From positions 92,979,034 through 93,043,033 of the forward strand of contig OX123186.2 of NCBI GenBank assembly GCA_944739405.2: 64,000 nt of DNA, written 5' to 3'. Positions 44,980-57,150 of this stretch are shown in pieces. The notes below the pieces were generated by a model that had not been told where the DNA came from, did not search any database, and saw only the letters and a program-made list of their open reading frames with translations. Source of the DNA: Euclidia mi (taxonomy: Eukaryota; Arthropoda; Insecta; Lepidoptera; Erebidae). How positions within the stretch are numbered: position 1 is the stretch's first letter; each line of letters starts with the position of its first letter. A program made the translations under genes and the position numbers.

Positions 44980-45557
44980 TGGTAAATCTTTAAAGGCTAC
45001 CTTCTCTTCCAAAAATACTTTCCAATAGTATTGCTTATTTAGTTTATGTTGCTTATACTTACTACTATGTTTTGCTTTAAGTTTAAGTTTTGTTATGGTA
45101 TGTTTTTTATCACCACGCCATGAAATTTATAATAATATCGAATACAATCGATGTCTCGTCCCTATTGGTGTTAAGTTTGTACTGTGCTGTTTTGATTTGC
45201 TACTGTTTTTCATTTATGTTTGGTTTTTTGACGCAATGTTTATTGTCTTTATTAGGTATATTTAAAAATGGATAAGGTATAACAATCGTTTAGGTGCTTT
45301 TGTCATAAGTTTATGTACCATATGTATTGTCAATAAACTCGAATATACACCTATTATAGTGGATTATTTTGTTTTTGATTGCGCCTACAGTATTTATTTA
45401 TCAGACGCTAGTCTGCTGTAGTGATGTAAGTTGCATGTGAACCGAATAACTAGGACTGATACACTTCTTATACGGTCTAGGCTGGTAGAAATCGGTTCAA
45501 TCAAACTTTGAAGTTTCGTAAAACAAAGATTAATAAATATCCGTTTCTATTTTCCAG

Positions 45558-45808
45558 TGCCAATATTCACTTCTTCAAAGTTTGGCAAGCCAGTAATTCA
45601 AATTGGACAATACAGATATAATAAGTTGACAAACTACACTGGTCCGAGGGCAATTTGGAAATGTGTCAAGTCGACTGACGGCTGTCGAGCAAAACTCGTC
45701 ACTATTGAAGACCAAGTGGTGGGAATGAGGTATGAACATGACCATAACCTTAAACGGAGGCGGAAGAAACTACAGAAGTGCCTGGTCAACAACAATATTA
45801 TCCCATAG
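45558..45808 (+). CDS. mod(mdg4): FLYWCH terminal exon with basic tail
   Basis: Acceptor 'tctattttccag', two bases, then PIFTSSKFGKP, QYRYNKLTN, IW-K-C, six residues, Cys, EHDHN. About 21 residues follow, beginning KRRRKKLQK, then a polar end and TAG. The basic run could act as a nuclear localisation or DNA-contact segment; this is inference. Complete core. Confidence 0.87.
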
Positions 45809-47084
45809 CAAAAACTGAAAGGCAGAGGACCGGTCATTGTGGCGCATCTTGGGAGAGGCCTATGTCCAGCAGTGGACTGCAATAGGCTGATTGATTTGAT
45901 TGAGTGTGCATAAAGAATTGTAGTACCACTATACTATGATACTTAAGCCGTGTGGAAGGGTATCTTTGCCTGTTATAGAAACACTTTTTACCATCTTACG
46001 TCGCAATGCACACAACCTGGGAAATCAGCTTAAAACGATTGATGTAGTGCATTTTCTCGGCTCCTAGAAATTTTCTCTCAAATCAGTGTCACGCGTACAT
46101 TTAAATCATCAATAAATAATTTACACGCTAGAAGCATAGAGTATTGTACCATACTTATATATTGCTGTGTATATTAAGATTATTGTATCGTAATAATCCT
46201 ATTACAGTGCCTTTGTAATGGACAAATAATTATAGATTTAAGGTGCAATCGTTTGTAGAGTATATACTAAATAATGGCATCTATATAGAGTTATTTTGGG
46301 ATGTGCCTATATAAGTATATAGATCAATAAGGATTTTAAGATATTTGGACAATCACCAGTTTAAACAAATGCTAAGTTGAGTTAGATTTATTTACTTATG
46401 TTATATTGTACTTGTTACTTATATCTGTCAACCAAAGGATGACTGTGACAAAAAGTGCCTTAAATATTGAGTCCATAATGTTTGTTATTAAATATTTTTT
46501 AATAAAGTTTATAATAAATCGATTACATTAATGTTTTATTTTATATCTTCGTCTACTTAAATAAATGCTGTGACCTTGTACTTATATTTTGTACATCAAG
46601 CAGCGAAGTCGTAAATAAGTGCGTACATTGCGCTTCTAAACAGTCGAAATGACCTAGACAAGTTGCATTCGATTACCTTTACCGATGTCGCTAAATTCAG
46701 AAATGTATGGAACTGGTTTAAGCCTTTGATATTATGTCACTCGGGTGTCGAAAAACTAATAGTTTATGTCACTATTGCATTCAAATGATGCTATAACGAT
46801 AGCAAAATTAGAAATTAGGAGCGAATTCCACTTGTCCAGCCCCTCTGTCCTTACTCCCATGGAGTTGAGGGCTACAAGCTAATTATGCTCACGACTCGTG
46901 ACGGCAGCTATTCATGATGCTTCTAGGATCCATTACTGGAAGATTCAATGTAGCTGGGTGCAAAGGGTTCCCACTAGGGTGCAAAGGGTTCCCACCAAGA
47001 ACTTAGGGTCTCAAGCCAACCTCACCTGCAAGTGGTGCACCTGCCGATCAACGGACGAGGCTCTGGCAAACAAAATATCCCGAT
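45809..47084. other. Spacer with a LINE tail
   Basis: 45820-45900 carries 'gaggcctatgtccagcagtg' followed by 'gattgatttgattga', the end of another LINE copy. The rest is AT-rich. At 46980-47000 'gggttcccac' repeats in short tandem. Confidence 0.5.
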
Positions 47085-47215
47085 AAGCGGCAATAGGCTC
47101 GCCACCTATTACGTGGGATCAAAACACTGGCGAAAAGTGGGCGTTTAATATGGCCTCTGCATACCCCTTCGGGGAAACAGGCGTGAGTCTATGTATGTAT
47201 GTATGTATGTATGTC
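47085..47215 (+). repeat. SINE family B fragment with TATG microsatellite
   Basis: 'caataggctcgccacctatt' to 'ggcgtgagtctatg', then (tatg)n at 47190-47213. Confidence 0.65.
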
Positions 47216-47295
47216 AATGTAGCTGCAATTGCTACAAGTACCACCACAAATAAATGAAAACTATTAAATAAATTTATATTTTCTTTTATTTTCAG

Positions 47296-47540
47296 AACCT
47301 GTGTTCTTGACGTCAAGATTCGGCAACCCAGTGATACAGTTAGGAGGATTTAGATACAATAAGTACCATCGAAGTAAGGGTGTTAGAGCTACGTGGCAAT
47401 GCGTGAAATCCTCCACCGGCTGTCGAGCTACCCTCACTACCGTAGAAGATGTCATCGTCCGTGTGAATAGAGAACATAATCATTCTGCTTTTAGCAAAAT
47501 AAACCCACTAGCAGACATCAGAATTCTAGTAGACGATTAG
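47296..47540 (+). CDS. mod(mdg4): FLYWCH terminal exon with 18-residue tail
   Basis: Acceptor 'tttattttcag', two bases, then PVFLTSRFGNP, GGFRYNKYH, TW-Q-C, six residues, Cys, EHNH. The frame continues SAFSKINPLADIRILVDD to TAG. The tail is hydrophobic/acidic, unlike the basic tail of the neighbour at 45558. Complete core. Confidence 0.87.
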
Positions 47541-48346
47541 ATATAGTATTGTAAAAAGAAAAGTTATAAGATGCATGACGCTTTGCATGTGGTGTTTACC
47601 TATTGTGCAGATAAGGCCCAAACACTTGTATGCTCTCTAAAATGAATACGTAACAACTGTTGGTAAACCGTCAATAATTAAATAAGAAACGAAATACCTC
47701 AACTCTAAGTATCGCAACACACCTGAGTCACCTTCCGCGCGGAACTTTCGGCTCAATACGCTCGGGAGTATTTTTCAAATCTCCTATGACACATCAGTAG
47801 AAATTACGTCACGTTCAGCACGGCACTGAACCTTCCGTTGATCGTCAAATCGTTACGCGACTGAATGTTGGCCGCTGTCACATAGTGTTGACAGTTCTTC
47901 AGTTCTTCACGCTTGGTGTGTCATGCCATCTGAATACTATGACCGGTACGGAATTTTCAGCAGGTGTGTCGTTACGCTAAGGCTGGTGAAAACATAAATG
48001 AATATACATAATTATTACATTAGTGAGAACATAGTTTATAATATTTTAAATATTATCATATCATTTATACTATTTTCTCGCGCCGTGTCACGTAAAAACT
48101 AGTTTGTGATGAAGTGTCTCACTGTTGTATTGTGATTACAACTTTTACAGTTTTCTTATACTGTTTCGTAATATGAATCTCAATTATATCATAAGGTATC
48201 TGTAACTAGAAGTAATACAGTATTTTCAAAATCAAATTTACTGTCTTTTTTCAAATGTATGCTTCAATATACGTTTATGAATATGTACTTAATAATACCA
48301 ATATAAAAATACATCAAGTAATTGTGATGTAATTTTTTTATTGCAG
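47541..48346. other. Spacer with a possible inverted-repeat element
   Basis: A GC-richer block at about 47705-47990 starts with 'cgcaacacacctgagtcacc' and ends with an imperfect inverse, 'caggtgtgtcgttac'. It may be a MITE; target duplications were not resolved. Confidence 0.5.
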
Positions 48347-48546
48347 ACTTGGTGCCAGTATTTACATACTCTCGATACGGCAAACCGGTGATTGAAGTGG
48401 GGCGTCATCGATATAACAAGCGTAGCAATAATTTAGGTCCTAAAGCTAGATGGTGCTGCGTCAAAGCTAGGTCAGCAGGATGTCCTGCGATCTTGGTCAC
48501 TATTGAGGATCAAATTGTGCAAGTCGGTGGCGTGCATACACACTGA
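48347..48546 (+). CDS. mod(mdg4): FLYWCH terminal exon, SRYGKPVIE type
   Basis: Acceptor 'ttttttattgcag', two bases, then LVPVFTYSRYGKP (two residues longer at the front), GRHRYNKRS, RW-C-C, seven residues, Cys, and VHTH before TGA. The middle residue of W-x-C is itself Cys, as in the 16 kb unit. Complete core. Confidence 0.87.
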
Positions 48547-49463
48547 CTTCGGCCAATAGTCGCCCATCTTGTTTTAACATTTTCATTGTATTATTTTCTA
48601 TCAAGTGTTTTGATTTGTTAGTAACTGTAAAAGTTCCATTTAAATACTTCGTAATACTTACTACTGCCTAAAATCCTTACAATATGTGAGGTTTTCATGT
48701 GTTATAAGTTTTATCAACCTACTTTGTAAATTTGACCTTTTTTATATGATGTTTAAACATATAGTTGTTGATTATAATATAAATAATTAATTTGTTCGTT
48801 CTGTAGTTAAGCCTTGTTACCATGCCATAATACTATTACCCTAAAATACAATGATTACATATAGCTACATGCATATGACTGCGATCTGCGGCGGGATCTG
48901 CAGGAGAGATAATTTTTCTCCGTCAAATTATTAAGTACGGTGTTCAAGTAATCTGTTAACATCATTATTGAGAACACAAAAGCTGCAGTATTTGTGTTAT
49001 CAATAATAATGTTTGTTGTGTTTACTTTTATAGATAAAATATAAGATATTTGTTAGCAATGTTGTTAATGTTTTCTTTTCCTTTATTATCGTCAACCTTG
49101 TTTATAATCTGCACACACACTTCTGGGAAATGACCTCTTGTCATTACGAGTAGGGTAAGGTTGTAGTCCACCACGCAGGCCCGGTACAAAATGGTACACT
49201 TCACATTTTTCAAAATAATTATGGGGAACTCTCAGACTTGCAGGTTTTCCACACCATGTTTTCCTTCATCGTTTAGCAAGTGTAACAGTTAAAGTTAGTA
49301 CATGCAGGTTGAACTCAAGACTCGCTGCGTAGCTTGCCACGTAGGCATACAGTTTTTCTAAGCGATTTCATTCAAGAGTAAGGTATCAAGTCGATCCATA
49401 AAATTCATAATGAGGTCAGTGAGTCACAATACATCACAGTTATTTAGTGTCTTTACTTTTCAG
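48547..49463. other. Spacer with a LINE-tail-type repeat
   Basis: 49100-49310 repeats the phrase order of 33383-33592 ('ggggaactctcagacttgca', 'tgttttccttcatcg'). No gene. Confidence 0.5.
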
Positions 49464-49582
49464 AACCAATATTCATGACTTCCAGATACGGTAAACCAGT
49501 GACTCAGTTATTATTAAAGCCAATTGTGATCATACCCATAGATTTCTATGAAGATATATTTTTAATAAATATTAAAAAGTAG
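49464..49582 (+). pseudogene. Truncated FLYWCH unit
   Basis: Good acceptor 'tttacttttcag', two bases, then PIFMTSRYGKPVTQL. Similarity then stops and the frame runs through unrelated AT-rich sequence to TAG. YRY, Trp, Cys and His parts are absent. If spliced it would give a short hydrophobic tail of about 38 residues. Confidence 0.75.
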
Positions 49583-50133
49583 TTATTTGTTTTACTGTGC
49601 AAAAATGGTAGCTAATCATGCTAAAACAACTAATTCTCTATTTATCGCGAGAAAAGAAGAATAGATAATAATTTAAATACCTATAGCCATACAGTAACCA
49701 GGCAGAAGAATTTTACAACGCTTAAGCGGCTGATTGTAATGCAGCGAGGTAGTGCTCAAATTTCGATCAAGTGGACGGGGCGAGACGGCTCGCAACTAAT
49801 TTCCACACACAAAAAAGAGATGTAAATCAAAAGATGATTACCAGCCAAAGGCACATATAGACTAAGTTCCTAGCTATGGTAACTAAACTCGGTAGTTAAG
49901 TACGCTGATCGAAAACTTGGAAATCCAAACAATATCCTAGACACAAAAATGTAAAGGATAACGTTCGTCCATTTTGACATCGTATTTTTCCCCAAGTTTC
50001 AGAGGTAGGTACAATACGCCTTATTTTCCAAGTGAAGTCAAAAGAAGAGACACGCGTCAAAACTTAATTCATTTAAATTGAAAAAATGGAAATAGTATGT
50101 ACCTAGTAACGAACATAATGTTTATATTTACAG
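49583..50133. other. Spacer, unidentified
   Basis: A patch at 49720-49800 with 'ggacggggcgagacggctcg' looks foreign (possible MITE fragment). No gene. Confidence 0.4.
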
Positions 50134-50366
50134 ATATGCCTGTATTCATAACGTCAAACCGAGGGAACCAGATGATACTTTATGGAAATAATAAGTTTAG
50201 TTACAATAAGACAACGACGACGAACAAGAATAGGAAGAGATGGCTTTGTACAAAATGGGCGAATGGCTGTCGAGCATATATTATCACATACGAGGACTGC
50301 GTTGTGAAATGTTATGATGAACATGTACACACGAAATATGATACATATAGCCTTCTAGAAAAATAA
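50134..50366 (+). CDS. mod(mdg4): FLYWCH terminal exon, divergent, with C-terminal tail
   Basis: Acceptor 'tttatatttacag', two bases, then MPVFITSNRGNQM (GNP becomes GNQ), NNKFSYNKTTTTNKN, RW-L-C, six residues, Cys and EHVH. About 13 residues follow (TKYDTYSLLEK end) to TAA. The loop before the Trp is rich in Thr/Asn. Zinc ligands are kept. Confidence 0.82.
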
Positions 50367-50896
50367 CGCATTGCAAGGTCTATCGTTCGGAAAAAACATT
50401 ATTTTGTGATTTCATGGTAGTAGCAATTATTAATATAGTTTGTTGTTAAAAGGCAGCCAAGTTAATTATCGTTCAGTGGTGAATGTATTTTTTTATCTAC
50501 AAAATCCATCGCAAATGATTTGTGTGATCTTGTTATTAGTGGGTCTACCCTACTCATAGAATCGCAGTTTCACTAATCATTTCGTCAGTCTACCTAAACT
50601 TACATTAGGCAGTCTATTTACCTGCCTATGCTTAACATTACATTAAAATGTCGAGTTTATAAGCGAACTTCCTGTATAAACCAAATTGTATTTGGTTGTG
50701 TGGTGGATCACCACCACACCCGTTTATCAACCGTTTATCAACGAGATATTATAAAATAAATAATGAAACAAAATAATTGGATAAAATATTTTCACTTTCA
50801 TTTACTAACTTTACCTTGTTGTTACATTGAGGAATATTTAGTTACAAATTTCAATTCTTTGAAAAATACAGAATTAATTTTGATTATGCATTTTAG
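50367..50896. other. Spacer, nothing recognised
   Basis: AT-rich; a small inverted 'tgtggtggatcaccaccaca' is at 50698-50718. Confidence 0.45.
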
Positions 50897-51132
50897 GTGC
50901 AGTTTTCACTGTGACTCGTCACGGCAACCCAGTGATTGAGTGTGGTGGATTCAAGTTTTTCTTGAAGAAAGAAAAGAATAACTCCGCTAAAAGAACATTT
51001 AGATGCAGTTACTGGGATCGAGGATGCCGAGCTACTATTACTACTGTAGAAAACGATATTATCAGGTCTAGATTGATACATAATCATCGTGAAGCCTTAC
51101 ACATGAATCATACTTTCCAACATCTATTTTAA
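50897..51132 (+). CDS. mod(mdg4): FLYWCH terminal exon, Phe for Trp, His-containing tail
   Basis: Acceptor 'tgcattttag', two bases, then AVFTVTRHGNP, GGFKFFLKKEKNN, and F-R-C instead of W-R-C, six residues, Cys, IHNH. A 14-residue tail with two more His (REALHMNHTF) precedes TAA. An aromatic residue is kept at the Trp position. The truncated unit at 53648 shares AVF.., GG..F.LK and F-R-C, so the two are siblings. Confidence 0.82.
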
Positions 51133-52235
51133 GAAGCGTTTTGCGCATAGATCTGAAAGTGACTAATTATGGTGTCCAGTGCTGCTTGCAGAGAACACCA
51201 AAATTAGGTCATAGAAAGTAGAAGATAGTCATCAGTGTGTTCATAGTTTGACAATTCACCAAACTATTCACATATTGATGGTTATCCGTGTCCAGAAGTA
51301 AAAATTAAGCGACAAAAGAGCCGACAGAGGAAGCATATTATGCAGAGAACAGCACTGTAAGAGAAGGAAAACTGGATACAAACCCTATACTAATCCGCTT
51401 GGCCAGCGTGGTACATTAGGCCAATTCCTCCTTTCAAAGGAGAGGCCTAGTCCAGCAGTGGACTATTAAAGGCTGATGATGAGATATATTACGTATTAAT
51501 ATAATTGACATGAGGTTTATGCAATATTAAATGTCAAATATGAATCGTCTAATGGCCGATTTCAATATTCGATGTATCCATGGATTTGTCTACTAGAAAT
51601 ATATATTTACATCTCTCATATTCGGTAAGTAGGTTCTTATTACCTCCAAATGGGGCTTGTAGGTGACTAATTAGCGCTCTAGGGTAATAATGTAGCTAGA
51701 AAAGCCCTAGGGCGGTAAGTAATAAAAAAAAAACACTTCTTTCTTTCGAAAAGTTCGCGTACATCTAACCATCATACTGGCAATAAACATCATGCTTTCA
51801 GCTCAATGACCAAAGAGGTCGCTTTGCTATTCAGCCTTGTCTTCGTGTGAGTATAATAGTCATCAATTTTAAATAACGGCGAAGCTCAATTTCGTTCTAG
51901 AAAAAAAAAGATCTTTACTTGATTCTTTTTAATGAAAAAAGGCGGGCATAGAAAACTTTTACTTTAAATATTTCAGCTTTCAAAATATGAAACATCTTTG
52001 TCAAAAGATGATCCGCAACCATCAACTTCTGCTGAAGAAAGCTTCATCCCGTCAGATTTTGTCCATGACCAACAAATATCACAATCTCAAACTATTAACA
52101 TACCCAAAAAAACCTGTCCTTAAAATTTTAAAATTGTTCTCATTTCGACAAATAAAATGTTTTATTCTTGTAATGCCGGTTTTTTTTCTACTTACCTCAC
52201 AATCGAGATGTAAAGCAGAATAGTTAGCTCGGGTG
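51133..52235. other. Spacer with LINE-tail fragment
   Basis: 51400-51482 ends with 'gaggcctagtccagcagtgg' and 'ggctgatgatgag'. Short frames at 51987-52223 lack recognised motifs. Confidence 0.45.
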
Positions 52236-52980
52236 TATTTTATTTATTTTCTTATTTTTTATTTTCTTTATTTGGAACAAAAAAACAGTTACATATTAAA
52301 GGTATACAATAAATGTGCTTAAAGCTAAATTTATAAACATGTAACCCACACCATTGTTCGCGGATTAATATAAATCAAAATACAAGAAGTCAGAAAGATT
52401 AGAATTACAATACTTAGTCACTAATTGTACATACATAGTGTTTTATAATACGTGAAACGTTTTTTGTACGTAATTAAATTAAATATCTGCCGCTAAAAGT
52501 TCCTTGACTCGATTCTTAAATTGTTGGTTAGATAGAGCAAAGATGTCGATGTCAATAAAATTTTTATTGTAAGATTCCACTAGGCGATGAAGAGGCGCGC
52601 GCACACCCGCATTAGTTCTACAAGAACCAGTGTGAAAGAACCGTGGTACGCGCGCACTTCGTCTGCAGACCGTCCTAGGTACTACGTAACATATTTGATT
52701 AGTTAGTTCCGTACAGTCGAACCTGTTATTACATAAGCCGTGTAACTGAGTAGCGTCAAGAAGTAAGCGTCTAGATTCCAAACTTAACATATTATACTGT
52801 TTCAACAACTGTGTGTACGAAACTGGTGGTCTATTACATTTGTAATTCATGGTGCGCAGAAATTTCTTTTGCACTAACTCAAGCATTTGTGAGTATTTCG
52901 CATAGAGTGGATTCCATACTGAAATTGCATATTCTAGTTGAGATCGTATTAATGTGTAAGCACCAATTGCACCCTCGAGC
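52236..52980 (-). mobile_element. Jockey/CR1-type LINE, 3' coding end
   Basis: Minus-strand frame (52479-52886, extending in frame to about 52979) has IRSQLEYAISVWNP, LELVQKKFLR, a run of Leu/Arg and a 'LLDATQLHGL' segment, the C-terminal domain after reverse transcriptase in Jockey-like elements. The downstream part is an AT-rich 3' UTR. Palindromic 'ctcgag' sequences lie at the inner break near 52974-53024. Confidence 0.75.
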
Positions 52981-53647
52981 TCATAGAAATCATGATAATT
53001 ATTAAGATTTCTGTGCTCGAGCTGTAAATATCTCGGGCTGCAATTGGCGCCTTACAGCCCTTGGCTACTAATCTACTATTGTCATAGGCTTCATACAAAA
53101 TATGTCAATTATGCACCTATCTCTAATAGCGAAATCCGTCGATAGATCGAATATTGAAACCGGTCGAAAGTAAGAACGTGCTTTTAATGTGATGTACTGT
53201 TAAAAACTTTGAAGAAAAATAATGATTATTGTGTAATGTTCAATATTGTAAATCATTAATTGTTTTTATATATTGTTTATATTCGTTTATTCTTGTAGTA
53301 TTGTTTATTCTTATTGTAATATGCTATTTACACAAATAAACTGTATCGACATTCTCAGTTTTTTTTTAATTCGTTTTCGGTGATCATACTTTGATTACGG
53401 TATAGCAACTAGGTATAAGAACAAACATTGACATAGCTACTATGTGTAAGAATGCGTTGTCAGAGAGTAACATAATTTGTGTAGAATGAATTGCTCGTTA
53501 TTTTATTCCATTCGTCACTTATTCTATCTGTAGGTAATTCGTCGAACTGATTCCTTAATTATTAAAGAAATAACGTTTTTATTGAATACATATATCAGAA
53601 TTATATTAATGGTTAATATTATAATAAATATTTTGCTTATTTTTCAG

Positions 53648-53784
53648 TAGCAGTTTTCCAGTTTACCCGTCAGGGTTTTCCTGCGATACACTACGGCGGT
53701 TACAGATTCTTGCTGAAGCATGACTCTAGGAACTCTATTAAGAATCTGTTCAGGTGTAGCCGTTCAGGTGTGTCCATAATATAA
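53648..53784 (+). pseudogene. Truncated FLYWCH unit (sibling of 50897)
   Basis: Acceptor 'ttatttttcag', two bases, then AVFQFTRQGFP, GGYRFLLKHDSRN, L-F-R-C, then SRSGVSII and TAA. The second Cys and His pair are missing. It breaks right where G-C would be expected, so a small indel or a larger deletion removed the end. Confidence 0.78.
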
Positions 53785-54456
53785 GTGTAAAAATAATATT
53801 TTTCAAACGTATTAGAAACAATGTACCAAAGATAATTATGAATAGTCAATAAGTTAAATGTAATATTTATTGTATAGACGTATTTCCCTTTTAACACACA
53901 TCTGGCGGCCATGACAGTTTCTAATTTTGGTATCATTCAGGGCTCTCAAATGTCGATTCTCCCATTCCTTAAATAATTTTACTTTATGATCTTACTACTA
54001 GTACTTGAGACAACGATATCACTCTGCCTGAAGGTAAAATAATAACAGTTGTTTTTTATACTGGTATTAACTACACGCTGTAGAGCTTTAACATAAATAT
54101 ATTGATTTTAGTATTATAAAAACATTATGTGTCATGCATTTCGAATAGATTGCCAAGAATATAAAAAAATAACATCGAACACATAAACCTTCAATTATAA
54201 TATATGATACATAATCATTAAAATTCAAGTTATAGTTAGTTATAAAATGGAATAGTATCTTAATATAATCAAATTGCGAGGATCATCTCAAATTACCAGA
54301 AATAGATTTATTTTTAACATAAAACTATACTAAATCAAGATATACAATATGAATATAAATAAATGCTTTGCCTTAAATATCAACATCATCTTTTTCTAAA
54401 AATATAAAATAAATATTATTATAACCGAATATAAACATTTTTTAGATAATCATTAA
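53785..54456. other. Spacer, nothing recognised
   Basis: AT-rich; no gene. Confidence 0.45.
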
Positions 54457-54744
54457 GGGCGGTTTCAGATTAGCGTATTTTTCTGCGCATATACGGTCGT
54501 TTCAGCATACGCGGTTACACGTGCGCTATATTACGCGCTTCAAAAAACCGAACTCGCGTAAACGGGCATATTTCGTCGTATTCGCTCGAGAGATTTTGAC
54601 AGCTCGCACTTATACGAGGTTAGAAGCGCGTCAACGCTCGTACGAGTTGCGCGTATGCCAAAAGGCGCGCCTATACGCGCCTACATGCGCATTTAAAAAC
54701 GAGCTTATACGCGCGTATAAAACGCTAATCTGAAACCGCCCTAA
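54454..54744. mobile_element. Harbinger-type MITE
   Basis: 20-bp perfect terminal inverted repeats (54457-54476 and 54722-54741) flanked by TAA on both sides (54454-54456, 54742-54744), fitting the TWA target of PIF/Harbinger. The interior is unusually rich in 'acgcg'/'cgcgt'. Its open frame is an accident of composition. Confidence 0.85.
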
Positions 54745-55372
54745 GTAATATTACTAAAAATCTTAAATTATTATTAATTCACACCGCAGTAGCTTTCTGT
54801 TGAGCAACATTTGAGAATGTGTACACAAGATGTTATAACAAAGCAGTCGAGGTATTGGAATATATTGTTGCTAAATGTAATTAAATGTAACCGTGTTTCT
54901 GGATGTTGCTCAACAAAAACTAAACGCTATGTGGATTCACCATTTATAGGAAATTGCTTATAAAACATTCGACTTGAAAATTTACTTGTAGCCAAATACA
55001 TCTAAACATAGAAAAATGGCATTTTTATTTTAGTTTTAAATTTAAAACCGTTCATTTATATTTTCTGACAACTAGTACCAAGCTCCCAACAGAAATTTCA
55101 ATCAAACCATAGCCAAGATTATATAAAATTACTTATTCTGTATGATATATCATCGCAGAGCCCAAATGAATAAAGCTAGAAACACTAAAATTGGCTGGTG
55201 GGTTCCTTTTCTGACGTAGGCACGCACTATGAAGAGATCTTTATATTCAAACTCTATGGTGTTGAATAGAGCTTGAAAGTTTAGGGTAGACGACGCTGCG
55301 AGCGAATATTAGCTTGCTATAAATATCCTATGCTAGTTATACATATTTAATAAAATCTTTTATTTCTTTCAG
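54745..55372. other. Spacer, nothing recognised
   Basis: AT-rich. The phrase 'tgttgagcaacat' (54798) has an inverse 'atgttgctcaaca' near 54903. Confidence 0.45.
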
Positions 55373-55566
55373 CACCGCTCATAATAAAATCGAGATGCGG
55401 CAAATCAAAGATGTATTTAGACGGACACATGTACAACCTACAGAATCCTAACGCTGAAAAGAAGATGTGGAGATGTGTCAAGTGGTCTGGTCCATTAAAA
55501 TGCCGAGCTTTGGTAAAAACATTCGACGGAAAGATTATCAGTTATCGAGAGCCACATACACACTAA
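55373..55566 (+). CDS. mod(mdg4): FLYWCH terminal exon, divergent
   Basis: Acceptor 'ttatttctttcag', two bases, then PLIIKSRCGKS (GKP is GKS), GHMYNLQ in place of YRYN, MW-R-C, eight residues, Cys, PHTH and TAA. The YRY core is weakened to H-M-Y, but Trp and all zinc ligands are present. The eight-residue Cys gap matches the exon at 32173. Confidence 0.8.
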
Positions 55567-56321
55567 ATATTTAATACACGTAAAGACTTTGAAGCAGACG
55601 GCACATTTTAAGTATATTTTTATAAAATACCTAACCAGCAATATAAACTCACTTGTTCTAAATGACATATCATCGCAAAGCGCAAACTACTGAAGTTAGA
55701 CATGACATTTGAACAAATTGTTTAAGAAGCCGAAGATTTTGAAGCTATATTATATGAAATTGGTCACAAGTTGGTTATAAGTGATGATAATTAAAATACT
55801 GTTTTGTTATAAGATTACCATGTCACTCCACCACACCCACATCATTTCCGACATGTCATGCATTGTTTTGACGATGTAAATTTATTGTTCATTTGAGAAT
55901 TTGGGTACATTTCATTCTAAGGTAGTCAATATACTAAGTTCATAATTTTTCTTCTGAATATGTACTTTATTGATGGCTCGTTTCTGTAACATTCCACCAA
56001 AATATTTGATTCTTCAGATTTGATTGTATAAGGTTATTTTATATTAAAACTGATAATTAATGATGCTAAGAAATTAAATGTATCTAAACATTTACAAATA
56101 GTTTACAGGTAAGTATTTCAAAGGCATAATTGCAAAGATTATTTTAAATTAAACGTTCGATTTTCTAAATATCTATTCCCTTTCTACTCTCAACCTAGTC
56201 TAGACAATTTTAAGTTAAGTAGAATGAGGGAATCGTGATCGCAGAGACAATCACTACGCATTCTGACTCCCGCAAGCATTATAATCTTTATAATTTTATA
56301 GCCTAAATGGACAAATTACAG
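55567..56321. other. Spacer, nothing recognised
   Basis: AT-rich; no gene. Confidence 0.45.
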
Positions 56322-56515
56322 GTATCGTCATGACGACATCCAAGTTTGATAAGCCCGTGGTTCTGTACCAAGGGTACCGCTTCAATCAACACAGCAACAC
56401 CAAGAGAGACAGGGGTTACTTCGTGTGCGCCAAAAGTGGTCCTATGAGCTGCCGAGCTTCCTTACGAACGTTGAATAACGAAATAATACAAATCAGAAAT
56501 TGTCATAATCACTAG
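56322..56515 (+). CDS. mod(mdg4): FLYWCH terminal exon, Phe for Trp
   Basis: Acceptor 'acaaattacag', two bases, then IVMTTSKFDKP, QGYRFNQHSNTK, GY-F-V-C, seven residues, Cys, CHNH and TAG. Trp is replaced by Phe and the Gly of GNP by Asp. The pyrimidine tract is weak (AT-rich). Shares YFV and HSN.K with the unit at 58967. Confidence 0.8.
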
Positions 56516-57150
56516 GTACTAGCTGGTAACATTCAAACCAAAACTATGTGATTCAATTGGGCGACCTACGGTCTATCACTCATGAATGTCAAAATATTTT
56601 TATAGTCTATAAATAAAGTCCTTTTATCCGATCCTTAACTGTTATATTCACTGTCTTATGTATTTTCGGATGTGTTTAAATTTTTACCGTGTGTTTTAAC
56701 CATTTTGTATACGTACGGTTTGGCAAAAATAAATCATTAAGGACTCACTTCATTAAAGAAAGGATGTGATGTGATTGCTTGCAATAAAAACAGTCAATGC
56801 GTTTGAATGTAAAATATGTAGCTTAAAAAATAAAATAAATATACGGCTTTAAATTGAGATTTTAAGTTTTTATGGCTAGATTAAATCATTTAAGTAATTC
56901 AGATTAAGGTGTTGATAATACTTATAATTATTATCGGATGTATTTCGTTAGTTTTCCTAGATCTTGTGTAACGGCAGCTCGCGGTAGTCCAAAAATAGAC
57001 GCCTAGCCAAAATTATCTCAATATAAATCAATAAATCATCATTCTATACATCGATATATATGTACTAGAGTATATGTCAATCATTCTATAATTCAAGTTT
57101 GTGTTTTGCTGCTCTTTTGTTTCATTGCGGCCATATAAATAATAATTCCG
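56516..57150. other. Spacer, nothing recognised
   Basis: AT-rich up to the LINE boundary. Confidence 0.45.

Noticed and set aside
51987..52223. Possible exon after 'atatttcag'
   Set aside because: With the usual two-base phase the frame stops at once, and there is no FLYWCH similarity.
54521..54733. 70-residue basic protein
   Set aside because: Lies wholly within a MITE with biased sequence.
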